From NCBI RefSeq assembly GCF_000734965.1, contig NZ_JMTB01000117.1:1-64000 (forward strand): 64,000 bases of DNA. Direction: 5' to 3'. Position numbers and translations under genes: made by a program. Source of the stretch: Trabulsiella guamensis ATCC 49490. GTDB lineage: Bacteria; Pseudomonadota; Gammaproteobacteria; Enterobacterales; Enterobacteriaceae. Shown here piece by piece: positions 55,035 through 64,000 of the stretch; position 1 is the stretch's first letter; each line of letters starts with the position of its first letter. The notes under the pieces were generated by a model that saw nothing but the letters and a program-made list of their open reading frames with translations, ran no database searches and was not told where the DNA came from.

Positions 55035-57164
55035 ATGAGCGCAATTTCCCTGATCCAGCCGGATCGCGATCTCTTTTCCTGGCCCCAGTACTGGGCGGCC
55101 TGTTTTGGCCCTGCGCCATTTATGCCGATGTCACGGGAGGAGATGGATCTGCTTGGCTGGGACAGTTGCGACATCATTCTGGTGACCGGCGACGCCTACG
55201 TTGACCATCCGAGCTTCGGCATGGCGATCTGTGGCCGTATGCTGGAAGCACAGGGTTTTCGCGTTGGCATCATTGCGCAACCGGACTGGAACAGCAAAGA
55301 AGACTTCATGCGTCTCGGCAAACCGAACCTGTTTTTCGGCGTGACGGCAGGCAACATGGATTCGATGATCAACCGCTACACTGCCGATCGCAAATTGCGC
55401 CATGACGACGCCTACACCCCGGATAACGTGGCCGGCAAACGCCCTGACCGCGCAACACTGGTCTATACCCAGCGCTGTAAAGAGGCGTGGAAAGATGTGC
55501 CAGTGATTCTTGGCGGCATCGAAGCCAGCCTGCGCCGTACTGCGCATTATGATTACTGGTCTGATACTGTGCGCCGTTCCGTGCTGGTGGATTCCAAAGC
55601 CGACATGCTGATTTTCGGCAACGGCGAACGTCCGCTGGTGGAAGTGGCGCACCGTCTGGCGCAGGGGGAACCGGTCGCTGAGATCCGCGACGTACGCAAC
55701 ACCGCGATTATGGTGAAAGAGGCGCTGCCGGGCTGGAGCGGCGTGGATTCCCGTATTATTGATATGCCGGGCAAAATCGACCCGATCCCGCATCCGTATG
55801 GGGAGGATCTGCCGTGTGCGGATAACAAACCGGTCGAACCGAAGAAAACTGAAGCAAAAGCCATTGTTGTTCAGCCACCGCGCCCGAAGCCGTGGGAGAA
55901 AACCTACGTGCTGCTGCCGTCGTTTGAAAAAGTTAAAAGCGACAAAGTGCTGTATGCTCACGCCTCCCGAATTCTGCACCATGAAACTAACCCGGGATGC
56001 GCCCGTGCGCTGATGCAAAAACACGGCGATCGCTATATCTGGATCAACCCGCCCGCTATTCCGCTGTCGACCGAAGAAATGGACAGCGTGTTTGCCCTGC
56101 CGTACAAACGTGTACCGCATCCGGCGTACGGCAACAGCCGTATTCCGGCGTACGAGATGATCCGTTTCTCGATCAACATCATGCGTGGCTGCTTTGGCGG
56201 TTGCTCGTTCTGTTCGATCACCGAGCACGAAGGGCGCATCATCCAGAGCCGCTCTGAAGATTCGATCATCAATGAGATCGAAGCCATTCGCGACACTGTG
56301 CCGGGTTTTACCGGTGTTATCTCTGATCTTGGCGGCCCGACTGCGAACATGTATATGTTGCGCTGTAAGTCGCCGCGTGCCGAGCAGACCTGTCGTCGCC
56401 TGTCGTGTGTATACCCGGACATCTGTCAGCATATGGACACCAACCACGAACCGACGATCAATCTTTATCGCCGCGCCCGTGACCTGAAAGGCATCAAAAA
56501 AATCCTTATCGCCTCTGGCGTGCGCTATGACATCGCTGTGGAAGACCCGCGCTATATCAAAGAGCTGGCGACCCATCACGTGGGCGGCTATCTGAAGATT
56601 GCCCCGGAGCACACCGAAGAAGGGCCGCTGTCGAAGATGATGAAGCCGGGAATGGGCAGCTACGATCGCTTTAAAGAACTGTTCGACACTTACTCGAAGC
56701 AGGCAGGCAAAGAGCAGTATCTGATCCCGTACTTTATTTCGGCGCACCCTGGCACACGTGATGAAGACATGGTGAACCTGGCGTTGTGGCTGAAGAAGCA
56801 CCGCTTCCGCCTCGATCAGGTGCAGAACTTCTATCCGTCGCCGCTGGCGAACTCAACCACCATGTATCACACCGGCAAAAACCCGCTGGCGAAGGTGGGT
56901 TACAAGAGTGAAGAGGTGGTAGTGCCGAAGGGCGATAAGCAGCGTCGTCTGCATAAAGCGCTGCTGCGCTATCATGATCCAGCCAACTGGCCGCTGATCC
57001 GTCAGGCGCTGGAAGCGATGGGCAAAAAACACCTGATTGGCGGTCGCCGTGATTGCCTGGTGCCGGCACCGACGATTGAAGAGATGCGCGAGGCGCGTCG
57101 TCAGAATCGCAACACGCGCCCGGCGCTGACCAAACACACGCCGATGAAGCATCAGCGACGCTAA
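55035..57164 (+). CDS. ygiQ: Radical-SAM protein YgiQ (UPF0313)
   Basis: 709 residues. The radical-SAM cluster CxxxCxxC is in '[18 protein letters not shown]' near residue 388; a cobalamin/TIM-barrel-like N-terminal part precedes it. Substrate unknown. The C-terminus ends at '[10 protein letters not shown]', about 30 residues shorter than E. coli YgiQ as I recall it, where a Ala/Lys/Arg-rich tail follows. Confidence 0.93.
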   Translation: MSAISLIQPDRDLFSWPQYWAACFGPAPFMPMSREEMDLLGWDSCDIILVTGDAYVDHPSFGMAICGRMLEAQGFRVGIIAQPDWNSKEDFMRLGKPNLFFGVTAGNMDSMINRYTADRKLRHDDAYTPDNVAGKRPDRATLVYTQRCKEAWKDVPVILGGIEASLRRTAHYDYWSDTVRRSVLVDSKADMLIFGNGERPLVEVAHRLAQGEPVAEIRDVRNTAIMVKEALPGWSGVDSRIIDMPGKIDPIPHPYGEDLPCADNKPVEPKKTEAKAIVVQPPRPKPWEKTYVLLPSFEKVKSDKVLYAHASRILHHETNPGCARALMQKHGDRYIWINPPAIPLSTEEMDSVFALPYKRVPHPAYGNSRIPAYEMIRFSINIMRGCFGGCSFCSITEHEGRIIQSRSEDSIINEIEAIRDTVPGFTGVISDLGGPTANMYMLRCKSPRAEQTCRRLSCVYPDICQHMDTNHEPTINLYRRARDLKGIKKILIASGVRYDIAVEDPRYIKELATHHVGGYLKIAPEHTEEGPLSKMMKPGMGSYDRFKELFDTYSKQAGKEQYLIPYFISAHPGTRDEDMVNLALWLKKHRFRLDQVQNFYPSPLANSTTMYHTGKNPLAKVGYKSEEVVVPKGDKQRRLHKALLRYHDPANWPLIRQALEAMGKKHLIGGRRDCLVPAPTIEEMREARRQNRNTRPALTKHTPMKHQRR

Positions 57165-57171
57165 CGCTGTT

Positions 57172-58125
57172 TTAGCGCGTGGCCTTCGCGCTGTAATTTA
57201 CTGGCACCCAGCGATAACCCCGGTTTTCGGCTTTTTTGATATGGCCGATGCCCGGGAAGGCAATATGCGCTGCCGCCACCCAGTCACCCGATTTAGCCGC
57301 ATCCTCAAGTACTTTTTCACGAGTGGCGATGGCTTTCTTCTGATCGACATCGAAATGGATAGCCACTGTCGGCTCCGGCATTTGTACGGCTTTTGCATGA
57401 ATAATATCGCCCCAGAAAATCATGTTTTCGCCGTTATTACTGACGCGATAAATCACGCTTCCCGGCGTATGTCCGGCGGCGGGCAACGCCGTGATCCCGG
57501 GGACAATTTCTGTGGGGGCATGGAATGTTTTTAACTTACCAGCAGCAATAACCGGGCGCATCGACAGTTCCGATTCAGCAAACGTATGCCGCTGGCTTTC
57601 CTCTACCTTGCTGCTGTTCGCCGGATTCAACCACCAGTCGACATCGTTCTGGTCGACATACACGGTGGCATTGGGGAAGGCAGGCAGCCCTTTCGATTGC
57701 ACACCACCGGAATGATCGCCGTGGATGTGTGTCAACAGAACCATATCAATGCTTTCCGGCGGAAAACCAGCTTCGCGCAGATTCGTGACTAAATGACCAC
57801 CCGCATCGCCCATCAATGCACCGGCACCGGTATCAACCAGGATGATCTGCTGACCGGTATTAATGATGAAGGTGTTGATAGAGGTTTCTGCCAGCGGCGT
57901 CATCACCTCTTTTGCCATCTGTGTTATCAATTTTTCCGTAGAGATATTCGTCAGCAACTTGTCTAAATGTATTTTAACGGTTCCGTCAGACACGGCCGTG
58001 ATTTGCCAGTCTCCCAGCATCATTCGGTAATAGCCGGGGGCCTGCTGCTGGCTGATGGGTAAAGGTTTAGCCATCGCCATATTTGCCATAAGCAGTGTCG
58101 CAAAAAAGAATATTGCAGTTTTCAT
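57172..58125 (-). CDS. Periplasmic metallo-beta-lactamase-fold hydrolase
   Basis: 317 residues with signal peptide 'MKTAIFFFATLLMANMAMA'. Zinc motif HxHxDH in 'LLTHIHGDHSGG', a later 'ALPAAGHTPGSVIY' and 'FWGDIIHA' complete the metal ligands. It is nearest to the methyl-parathion-hydrolase/lactonase branch of the fold, so a lactone or organophosphate-type ester could be the substrate; not shown. The TTG-initiated frame two codons upstream lacks support; AGGA precedes ATG 58125. Divergent from a LysR regulator. Confidence 0.85.
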   Translation of the reverse strand: MKTAIFFFATLLMANMAMAKPLPISQQQAPGYYRMMLGDWQITAVSDGTVKIHLDKLLTNISTEKLITQMAKEVMTPLAETSINTFIINTGQQIILVDTGAGALMGDAGGHLVTNLREAGFPPESIDMVLLTHIHGDHSGGVQSKGLPAFPNATVYVDQNDVDWWLNPANSSKVEESQRHTFAESELSMRPVIAAGKLKTFHAPTEIVPGITALPAAGHTPGSVIYRVSNNGENMIFWGDIIHAKAVQMPEPTVAIHFDVDQKKAIATREKVLEDAAKSGDWVAAAHIAFPGIGHIKKAENRGYRWVPVNYSAKATR

Positions 58126-58180
58126 TTTCAATTCCTGTATCAGGTTTGACAGAGCCTCAGTGTCATGAAAATATGAATAT

Positions 58181-58195
58181 CAATCAAATTGATTG
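58181..58195. promoter_or_regulatory. LysR-type operator between hydrolase and regulator
   Basis: CAATCAAATTGATTG is a dyad with 7-bp arms in the 78-bp gap between divergent genes. It includes the ATC-N-GAT/T-N11-A pattern of LysR-type sites. Confidence 0.65.
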
Positions 58196-58203
58196 TATTA
58201 ATT

Positions 58204-59118
58204 ATGAATATTAATGAAAATGATTTTAGAGGTGTCGACCTCAATCTGCTAATCACCTTTATGGTGTTGTTTCGGGAACAACATGTTTCAGCTGCGGCCA
58301 GCAAACTGCATCTGGGGCAGCCTGCCGTCAGCGCCTCACTGGCGCGCCTGCGCAACCTGTTTAATGACCCGCTATTTATTCGTAGCGGCCAGCGCATGCA
58401 GCCTACATTTCGTGCCGTGGAACTTCATCAGTCATTATTACCATTACTCTCACAATTGCAGTCGTCCATTTTCGCCCCACCGAAATTTGACCCTGCCACT
58501 GTACAGGCAACGCTGACGCTGGGCATGACTGACTGGGTTGAGATGCTATTAATGCCGCGACTGTTGCCCGTGCTGGCGCGTAAGGCGCCGGGGCTGCGAG
58601 TGAATACGGTGATCAGCGATCCTTTTACCGACACGCAGCGGCTGGAAAAAGGGGAACTGGATATGGCGGTTTCGGTTGCCACACCTTCCATGCAACATAT
58701 TCGCCGTGTTGTTGTTGCTCCGATGAATTTTTTGGTCTTGTGGGAACCCGCACAACTGGCATTAGAAACACCGGTATCAGCGGAGCAATACGCTGCGTTA
58801 CGGCACGTGATGGTGAGTTATAAGTCCGCAAACCGCAGTCAAATTGATACGTTGCTCGAAGCCAAAGGGCTGTCGCGTGATGTGACGTATTCTACGCCCT
58901 ATTTTTCCGGCATTCCCGGGCTGCTGAAAAATATGCCGGTTATCGCCACGGTGCCCTATGGATTGGGGGAGTTGTGGCGGGATCAGTATGGCTTTACCAG
59001 CAGTGTATTAGATCTCGACATACCGTCCTTCGAAGTGGCACTGCTATGGCATGAACGCCATGACAGCCATGCGGCATTGATGTGGTTAAAAGAAATTATT
59101 ACTGAATTATTTGCCTGA
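58204..59118 (+). CDS. LysR-family transcriptional regulator
   Basis: 304 residues. N-terminal HTH ('LNLLITFMVLFREQHVSAAA', 'LGQPAVSASLARLRNLFNDP') and a LysR substrate-binding domain. The pattern resembles the NodD/LinR-like subgroup ('FIRSGQRMQPTFRA'). It most likely controls the divergent hydrolase through the operator between them. The inducer is unknown. Start at ATG 58204; the TTG 58189 upstream has no support. Confidence 0.9.
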   Translation: MNINENDFRGVDLNLLITFMVLFREQHVSAAASKLHLGQPAVSASLARLRNLFNDPLFIRSGQRMQPTFRAVELHQSLLPLLSQLQSSIFAPPKFDPATVQATLTLGMTDWVEMLLMPRLLPVLARKAPGLRVNTVISDPFTDTQRLEKGELDMAVSVATPSMQHIRRVVVAPMNFLVLWEPAQLALETPVSAEQYAALRHVMVSYKSANRSQIDTLLEAKGLSRDVTYSTPYFSGIPGLLKNMPVIATVPYGLGELWRDQYGFTSSVLDLDIPSFEVALLWHERHDSHAALMWLKEIITELFA

Positions 59119-59127
59119 GGTTTTTGA

Positions 59128-59151
59128 AACCCTCCCCGGTGGGAGAGGGTT
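59128..59151. terminator. Hairpin between the LysR gene and dkgA (convergent)
   Basis: AACCCTCCCCGGTGGGAGAG continues GGTT: a pairing of ACCCTC and GAGGGT arms. T-run weak. Confidence 0.5.
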
Positions 59152-59169
59152 GAGGTGAAGGGAATAATA

Positions 59170-59997
59170 TTATCCGCCAAACTGGTCCGGATCCGGCCCC
59201 AACCGTTTCCCTTGATCCAGCTTCGCAATTTCGCCGAGTTCGTCTTTATCGAGACGGAAATCCCAGACATCAAAGTTTTCCGCAATGCGCGATGGCGTGA
59301 CCGATTTCGGGATCACCACCAGACCGCTGTCGAGATGCCAGCGAATGACGATCTGCGCCGGGGTTTTACCGTATTTATCGGCCAGGTCGCGAATGATTTT
59401 CTGATCAAACACGCCTTTCCCCCCCTGCGCCAGCGGACTCCAGGATTCGGTCTGGATCTTGTGTGTGGCGTTCCATGAATGCAACTGACGTTGCTGCAAC
59501 AGTGGATGCAGTTCAATCTGGTTGATCACCGGCGTGACGCCCGTTTCGTCGATCAGCCGTTGCAGATGGTTGATCTGGAAATTGCAGACACCAATGCTTT
59601 TCGCCAGCCCTGATTTTTGTAGCTCAATCATGCCTTCCCAGGCCTCAACGTAATGGTCGATAGCCGGCACAGGCCAGTGCATCAGGTATAAGTCGACATG
59701 TTCAAGTTGCAGTTTTTTCAGACTCTCCTGCAACGCTTCGCGGGGGCGTTTCTGATCATCATTCCACAGTTTAGTCGTGATGAATAACTCGTCGCGCGGC
59801 ACGCTCGCGGTCTTTAACGCTTTGCCTACGCCATCCTCGTTTTGATATGCCGCAGCGGTATCAATAGAACGATAGCCCACTTCCAGCGCTTTATGAATGG
59901 CGCTGACGACCTCCTCATTGCCTGCTTTCCACACGCCGAGACCCAGTTGCGGCATAACATTGCCGTCCTGTAGTTTGATTACGGTTGGATGTGTCAT
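59170..59997 (-). CDS. dkgA: 2,5-diketo-D-gluconate reductase A / methylglyoxal reductase DkgA
   Basis: 275 residues, aldo-keto reductase. Catalytic tetrad visible: Asp and Tyr in 'SIDTAAAYQNEDGVGKAL', Lys in 'FITTKLWNDD' and His in 'LYLMHWPVP'. NADPH-dependent; reduces methylglyoxal and other aldehydes. Lies 100 bp after yqhD with a hairpin between, and is controlled with it by YqhC in E. coli. Confidence 0.96.
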   Translation of the reverse strand: MTHPTVIKLQDGNVMPQLGLGVWKAGNEEVVSAIHKALEVGYRSIDTAAAYQNEDGVGKALKTASVPRDELFITTKLWNDDQKRPREALQESLKKLQLEHVDLYLMHWPVPAIDHYVEAWEGMIELQKSGLAKSIGVCNFQINHLQRLIDETGVTPVINQIELHPLLQQRQLHSWNATHKIQTESWSPLAQGGKGVFDQKIIRDLADKYGKTPAQIVIRWHLDSGLVVIPKSVTPSRIAENFDVWDFRLDKDELGEIAKLDQGKRLGPDPDQFGG

Positions 59998-60017
59998 GCA
60001 TTCCTCCTTTCATGTGT

Positions 60018-60042
60018 CTCTCCGGGACTATGCCCCGGAGAG
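60018..60042. terminator. Hairpin between yqhD and dkgA
   Basis: CTCTCCGGG-ACTATGC-CCCGGAGAG; a perfect 9-bp stem without T-run. Could reduce dkgA expression or stabilise processed mRNA. Confidence 0.55.
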
Positions 60043-60097
60043 GTGTAGGATTAAGTCTGGACGAAATATGCAAAAACGAAAGGAAAAGCGGTAAACC

Positions 60098-61261
60098 TTA
60101 GCGCGCGGCCTCGTAAATACGGCGGCTGACGTCGAGGGTAATATCTTGTTTTTCGCCTAGTCTGGTCATGTGGTGCGCTTCCAGTTTAGCCAGCAGCGCC
60201 GGAATAGAGCTGCCGTCCAGACCATAGTCTGACAGATGCGTTGGTACGCCGAGCTGCTCGAAGAAATTACGCGTCGCGGCGATAGCGGCGTCGATGCGTT
60301 CTTCTTCAGAACCTTCGGTGATATTCCATACGCGCTCGCCGTACTGCAGCAGTTTGGCGCGTTTGGCGTCACGTTTTTCATTCCACAGCGCAGGCAGAAC
60401 AATCGCCAGCGTCTGAGCGTGATCCAGTCCATGCATCGCGGTTAGCTCGTGACCGAGCATATGCGTCGCCCAGTCCTGCGGTACGCCAGCACCGATTAAC
60501 CCGTTCAGCGCCTGAGTCGCCGCCCACATTACGTTAGCACGTACATCGTAGTTTTCCGGTTCTGCCAGCGCTTTCGGGCCTTCTTCAACCAGTGTCTGCA
60601 GAATACCTTCAGCGAAGCGATCCTGAATTTTGGCGTTCACCGGATATGTTACATACTGCTCAACGGTATGAACGAAGGCATCAACCACGCCGTTGGCCAC
60701 CTGGCGCGGCGGCAGGGTATAGGTGTAAACCGGGTCGAGGATCGCAAATACCGGCTGTACGTGCGGGTTTTTAAAGGCCTGCTTATCGCCAGTGGTTTTG
60801 CGCGAGATCACCGCGCCATTGTTTGATTCTGAGCCGGTGGCGGGCAGCGTCAGTACTGATCCCATCGGAATCGCACTCTGGATCTCGCTACCACGAGTTT
60901 CGAGGATTTGCCACGGATCAACGCCGTCAGCGTAATGCGCTGCCGCCGCGATAAATTTGGTACCATCAAGCACGGAACCGCCACCGACAGCAAGCAGGAA
61001 AGTCACTTTCTCATCGCGGGCGATTTTCACCGCTTTCATCAGCGTTTCGTAAGACGGGTTAGGTTCGATGCCGCCAAACTCCAGCACATCCAGGCCTTTC
61101 AGCGCGCTCAGCACCTGATCCAGCACACCGGTTTTTTTCACGCTACCGCCGCCATAGGTGATCAGCACGCGAGCGTCAGCCGGGATTTGAGCGCGAAGAT
61201 CGGTTATCACGCCTTTACCAAACAGAATACGGGTGGGGGTATGAAGGTTAAAATTATTCAT
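60098..61261 (-). CDS. yqhD: NADPH-dependent aldehyde reductase YqhD
   Basis: 387 residues, iron/zinc alcohol-dehydrogenase family. NADPH site 'LITYGGGSVKKTGVL' and 'LLAVGGGSVLDGTKFIA'; metal ligands in 'ANGVVDAFVHTVEQY' and 'HELTAMHGLDHAQTL'. It reduces short aldehydes, acrolein, glyoxal and furfural. Start from E. coli ('MNNFNLHTP'); the long open frame upstream is not coding. Divergent from yqhC. Confidence 0.97.
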   Translation of the reverse strand: MNNFNLHTPTRILFGKGVITDLRAQIPADARVLITYGGGSVKKTGVLDQVLSALKGLDVLEFGGIEPNPSYETLMKAVKIARDEKVTFLLAVGGGSVLDGTKFIAAAAHYADGVDPWQILETRGSEIQSAIPMGSVLTLPATGSESNNGAVISRKTTGDKQAFKNPHVQPVFAILDPVYTYTLPPRQVANGVVDAFVHTVEQYVTYPVNAKIQDRFAEGILQTLVEEGPKALAEPENYDVRANVMWAATQALNGLIGAGVPQDWATHMLGHELTAMHGLDHAQTLAIVLPALWNEKRDAKRAKLLQYGERVWNITEGSEEERIDAAIAATRNFFEQLGVPTHLSDYGLDGSSIPALLAKLEAHHMTRLGEKQDITLDVSRRIYEAAR

Positions 61262-61456
61262 TGCTCGTTCCCATAACAAAGAGTGAAAAATGGCAGCGCA
61301 GGATCTCTGCCTGATGGGGATCATTGTGGTCTTGTCCCCCTGGACCCTCAATGCACATTTCTGCCGATGTCTTGCCCATTTCTCCAGAGCGCTGGAGAAA
61401 CCGCACAAGAGTGCGCACAATGTAACGGTCGATAAAACTGCCCGGAGTGACCTGCA

Positions 61457-62347
61457 ATGAATCGTGACGCCATTTGTCTGCAACTGACGGAACAGATTAA
61501 ACGACTGATATCTCATCAGGAAAAGCTAAACGACCTGCTGCCTGACGTTCGCCTGTTGTACGGTACGCAGCCCGGAACGCGCACGCCAGTGATGTATCAG
61601 CCCGGCATCGTATTTCTCTTTTCCGGTCATAAGATTGGCTATATCAATGAACGAACTTTCCGCTATGACACCAATGAATATCTGCTACTGACCGTTCCGC
61701 TGCCTTTTGAATGTGAAACCTTCGCGACGCCTGATGTACCGCTGGCAGGTATTCGCCTCAACGTCGATATTTTGCAACTCCAGGAACTGCTGATGGATAT
61801 CGGTGAAGACGATCTTTTCCGCCCGGCAATGGCCGCCAGCGGGATCAATTCCGCTACGCTCTCAGACGATATTCTCTGCGCGGCTGAACGGCTACTGGAT
61901 GTGATGGAAAGACCGCTTGACGCGCGCATTCTCGGTAAACAGATTATCCGCGAGATCCTTTACCATGTGTTGACAGGCCCTTGCGGCGGTGCGCTGCTGG
62001 CAGTGGTCAGCCGTCAGACGCATTTCAGCCTCATCAGCCGGGTGCTGAAGCGCATTGAAAGCCAGTACACTGAGAACTTAAGCGTCGATCAACTGGCGGC
62101 GGAAGCCAACATGAGCGTTTCGGCGTTTCACCATAATTTCAAATCGGTCACCAGCACGTCCCCCTTGCAGTACCTGAAAACCTATCGTCTGCACCGGGCG
62201 CGAATGTTGATCATCCACGATGGCATGAAGGCCAGCGCGGCGGCGATGCGTGTGGGTTATGAAAGTGCTTCGCAGTTCAGTCGGGAATTTAAGCGCTACT
62301 TTGGCATGACGCCTGGCGAGGATGCTGCGCGGATTCGCCGGGCATAA
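61457..62347 (+). CDS. yqhC: AraC-family regulator YqhC
   Basis: 296 residues. N-terminal AraC-type cupin-like domain, C-terminal double HTH: '[20 protein letters not shown]' and '[20 protein letters not shown]'. Aldehydes such as glyoxal activate it to turn on yqhD-dkgA, transcribed from the other side of the 195-bp gap (61262-61456). No other gene is in that gap. Confidence 0.95.
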   Translation: MNRDAICLQLTEQIKRLISHQEKLNDLLPDVRLLYGTQPGTRTPVMYQPGIVFLFSGHKIGYINERTFRYDTNEYLLLTVPLPFECETFATPDVPLAGIRLNVDILQLQELLMDIGEDDLFRPAMAASGINSATLSDDILCAAERLLDVMERPLDARILGKQIIREILYHVLTGPCGGALLAVVSRQTHFSLISRVLKRIESQYTENLSVDQLAAEANMSVSAFHHNFKSVTSTSPLQYLKTYRLHRARMLIIHDGMKASAAAMRVGYESASQFSREFKRYFGMTPGEDAARIRRA

Positions 62348-62371
62348 GGCATTGCCCGGCATTAACAGCGA

Positions 62372-63031
62372 TCAGGCGCTGTAGTACTTTTTCTTGATCA
62401 CCACAATCAGTGTACCGAGTAGCCCGGCCACTAACAGGAAAATGGGCAGTATCATCAGGAACGTCATCACCTGATCTTCATGGCGCTTCACAAACGGGAT
62501 CATGCTGAGGGCGTAGCCCAGACTGGTTACCACGCCCACCCACAACAGGGCGCTCAGCCAGTTGAAGAACTGGAATCGGCGGTTCGACAACCCGGAAATC
62601 CCGGCCATGGTTGGCAACAGTGTGCGCACAAACGCCAGAAAACGCCCGGCAAGTAACGCCAGCAGGCCATGACGATCAAACATACAGGTTGCGCGCTGGT
62701 GGTATTTCGCCGGAAGTTGTGCCAGCCAGCCCTTCACAATTTGCGTGTTGCTGAGCCAGCGTCCCTGAAAATAGCTCAGCCAGCAGCCCAGACTTGCCGC
62801 GGTGGTCAGAATAACGAGGGTAGGTACAAAGTCCATGACGCCTTTTGCGACGAGCGCCCCGGCCAGTAACAACAAACTGTCGCCCGGTAAGAAAGAGGCA
62901 GGAAGCAAACCGTTTTCCAGAAACAACGTCGCAAACATAACCAGATAAACAACACCCACAACGTGAGGATTCGCCAGTGCAGCAAAGTCGTGCTGCCAGA
63001 GAGCGGCGACTATATCTTGAATGACTACCAT
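62372..63031 (-). CDS. yghB: DedA-family membrane protein YghB
   Basis: 219 residues with about five membrane spans. DedA signatures '[18 protein letters not shown]' and '[20 protein letters not shown]' are present. DedA/YghB proteins are linked to envelope integrity, division and lipid-carrier transport in E. coli, partly redundant with YqjA. Start as in E. coli. Confidence 0.96.
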   Translation of the reverse strand: MVVIQDIVAALWQHDFAALANPHVVGVVYLVMFATLFLENGLLPASFLPGDSLLLLAGALVAKGVMDFVPTLVILTTAASLGCWLSYFQGRWLSNTQIVKGWLAQLPAKYHQRATCMFDRHGLLALLAGRFLAFVRTLLPTMAGISGLSNRRFQFFNWLSALLWVGVVTSLGYALSMIPFVKRHEDQVMTFLMILPIFLLVAGLLGTLIVVIKKKYYSA

Positions 63032-63175
63032 GAACTTTCCTAAGAACCGCGCTTATTTTGCTATTGTACTCCTGATGCTCCCTAAACACCTTGATCGCGG
63101 GCGCAACAAATACAGATAATTCTGAAGAAATCATCTGTAAATCTGTTCATTCAGGTGCACAGCCTGCGCGCCACT

Positions 63176-64000
63176 TTACACGATGCGGCTGAACCCCGCC
63201 GCTAAATCCGCGATAAGATCGTCAACATTCTCTAAACCAATATGCACTCGTACCAGTGTACCGCTGAAATCGATCTCGCCGCCGGGGCGCATGTGTGCGA
63301 TCTGTTCAGGCTGATTGGCGAGGATCAGTGACTCGTAACCGCCCCAGGAAAAGGCCATGCTGAATAGCTCGAACGGATCGAGATAGGTGGAAAGCTCGGC
63401 GTCGGTGAGGCGTTTTTTGAGAACGAATGAGAACAAACCGCTACTGCCTGTAAAATCCCGTTTCCAGTATTCGTGGCCTTTGCTGCCTGCAAGTGCAGGG
63501 TGGTTTACCCGTTCAACCTGCGGGTGTTTTGAGAGCCATTCGGCAATTTTAAGGCTGCTTTCATGATGCTGTCGCAAACGCAGACCCAGGGTACGTAACC
63601 CGCGGCTGGTCATGTAGGCGGTATCGGCATCCACCATCTGCCCCATCAGGTAGGCATTCTCCCGCAGACGATCCCAGCAACGGGCGTTAGCGACCGCAGT
63701 ACCGATCATACCGTCGGAATGGCCGATCAGGTATTTGGTGGCGGCCTGGATAGAAATATCAATGTCGAATTCCAGCGCCTTAAAAAGAATGCCCGCAGCC
63801 CAGGTGTTATCGATCATAATGATCGCTTCAGGGGCTACGCGGCGGACGGCCTGTACGATCGCCGGAACATCGTGAACTTCCATAGTGATCGACCCCGGCG
63901 ATTCCAGAAATACTACCTTAGTATTCGGCTTCACCAGTTGCGCGATGTCGGCGCCGATCAGCGGATCAAACCAGCAGGTGCTGACGCCCAGTCGGGCGAG
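63176..64000 (-). CDS. metC: Cystathionine beta-lyase MetC, C-terminal part (cut by window edge)
   Basis: The 274 visible residues cover most of this PLP enzyme of methionine synthesis, which splits cystathionine to homocysteine, pyruvate and ammonia. The PLP lysine is in '[18 protein letters not shown]', and substrate residues in '[16 protein letters not shown]'. The frame stays open to the window edge ('[19 protein letters not shown]'), so the start lies beyond 64000 (full length near 395 in E. coli). Confidence 0.96.
   Translation of the reverse strand, partial: LARLGVSTCWFDPLIGADIAQLVKPNTKVVFLESPGSITMEVHDVPAIVQAVRRVAPEAIIMIDNTWAAGILFKALEFDIDISIQAATKYLIGHSDGMIGTAVANARCWDRLRENAYLMGQMVDADTAYMTSRGLRTLGLRLRQHHESSLKIAEWLSKHPQVERVNHPALAGSKGHEYWKRDFTGSSGLFSFVLKKRLTDAELSTYLDPFELFSMAFSWGGYESLILANQPEQIAHMRPGGEIDFSGTLVRVHIGLENVDDLIADLAAGFSRIV

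Overview
The window is enterobacterial. Positions 13.6 to 64 kb carry a chromosomal block with nearly the gene order of Escherichia coli K-12 around rpoD, parE/parC and metC: mug, rpoD, dnaG, rpsU, tsaD, plsY, folB, uppP, cca, ygiM, ygiF, glnE, hldE, glgS, ubiK, ribB, zupT, ygiD, ygiC, ygiB, tolC, nudF, yqiB, cpdA, yqiA, parE, ygiN, mdaB, qseC, qseB, ygiW, parC, plsC, ftsP, ygiQ, dkgA, yqhD, yqhC, yghB, metC. The proteins are close to the E. coli forms but not identical. Citrobacter or a near relative is my best guess; no single sequence here proves the genus.

Positions 1 to about 1674 are one end of a Mu-like transposable prophage: a MuA-type transposase (cut by the window edge) and a Ner-like gene read leftward, and an immunity repressor reads rightward. 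Between this prophage and position 2447 lies decayed DNA with a Fic-family gene fragment containing an 8-bp tandem repeat.

Positions 2448 to 13606 are an 11.1-kb integrated element in the 3' end of a tRNA-Ile2(CAU) gene, bounded by an exact 46-bp direct repeat. Next to each end is a near-identical 19-bp double GGTATCC motif, probably the integrase arm sites. The element has an integrase, a small HTH regulator, an Icd-like gene heading a string of overlapping small genes, a RepA/DnaB-type ATPase followed by a cluster of G-rich iterons (candidate origin), a ClpP-type protease/major capsid fusion, a sequence closely resembling lambda-type cos, ribbon-helix-helix regulators and low-GC cargo near the tRNA that includes a HEPN-like gene. 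It has no portal, terminase or tail genes. This is the layout of a phage satellite (P4/PICI-like) that makes its own shell protein and carries a packaging site, but would need a helper phage for the rest. It is the most interesting part of the window.

The core block is compact. Its genes cover the macromolecular-synthesis operon (rpsU-dnaG-rpoD), tRNA modification and CCA addition, lipid and cell-wall precursors (plsY, uppP, plsC), LPS heptose synthesis (hldE), glutamine synthetase control (glnE), riboflavin synthesis under an FMN riboswitch, efflux (tolC with a mar/sox/rob-like box), topoisomerase IV (parE, parC), a two-component system (qseBC) and aldehyde detoxification (yqhC, yqhD, dkgA). 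Two accessory insertions relative to the K-12 order as I recall it are a chaperone-usher fimbrial operon between ribB and zupT, and a divergent metallo-hydrolase/LysR pair between ygiQ and dkgA.
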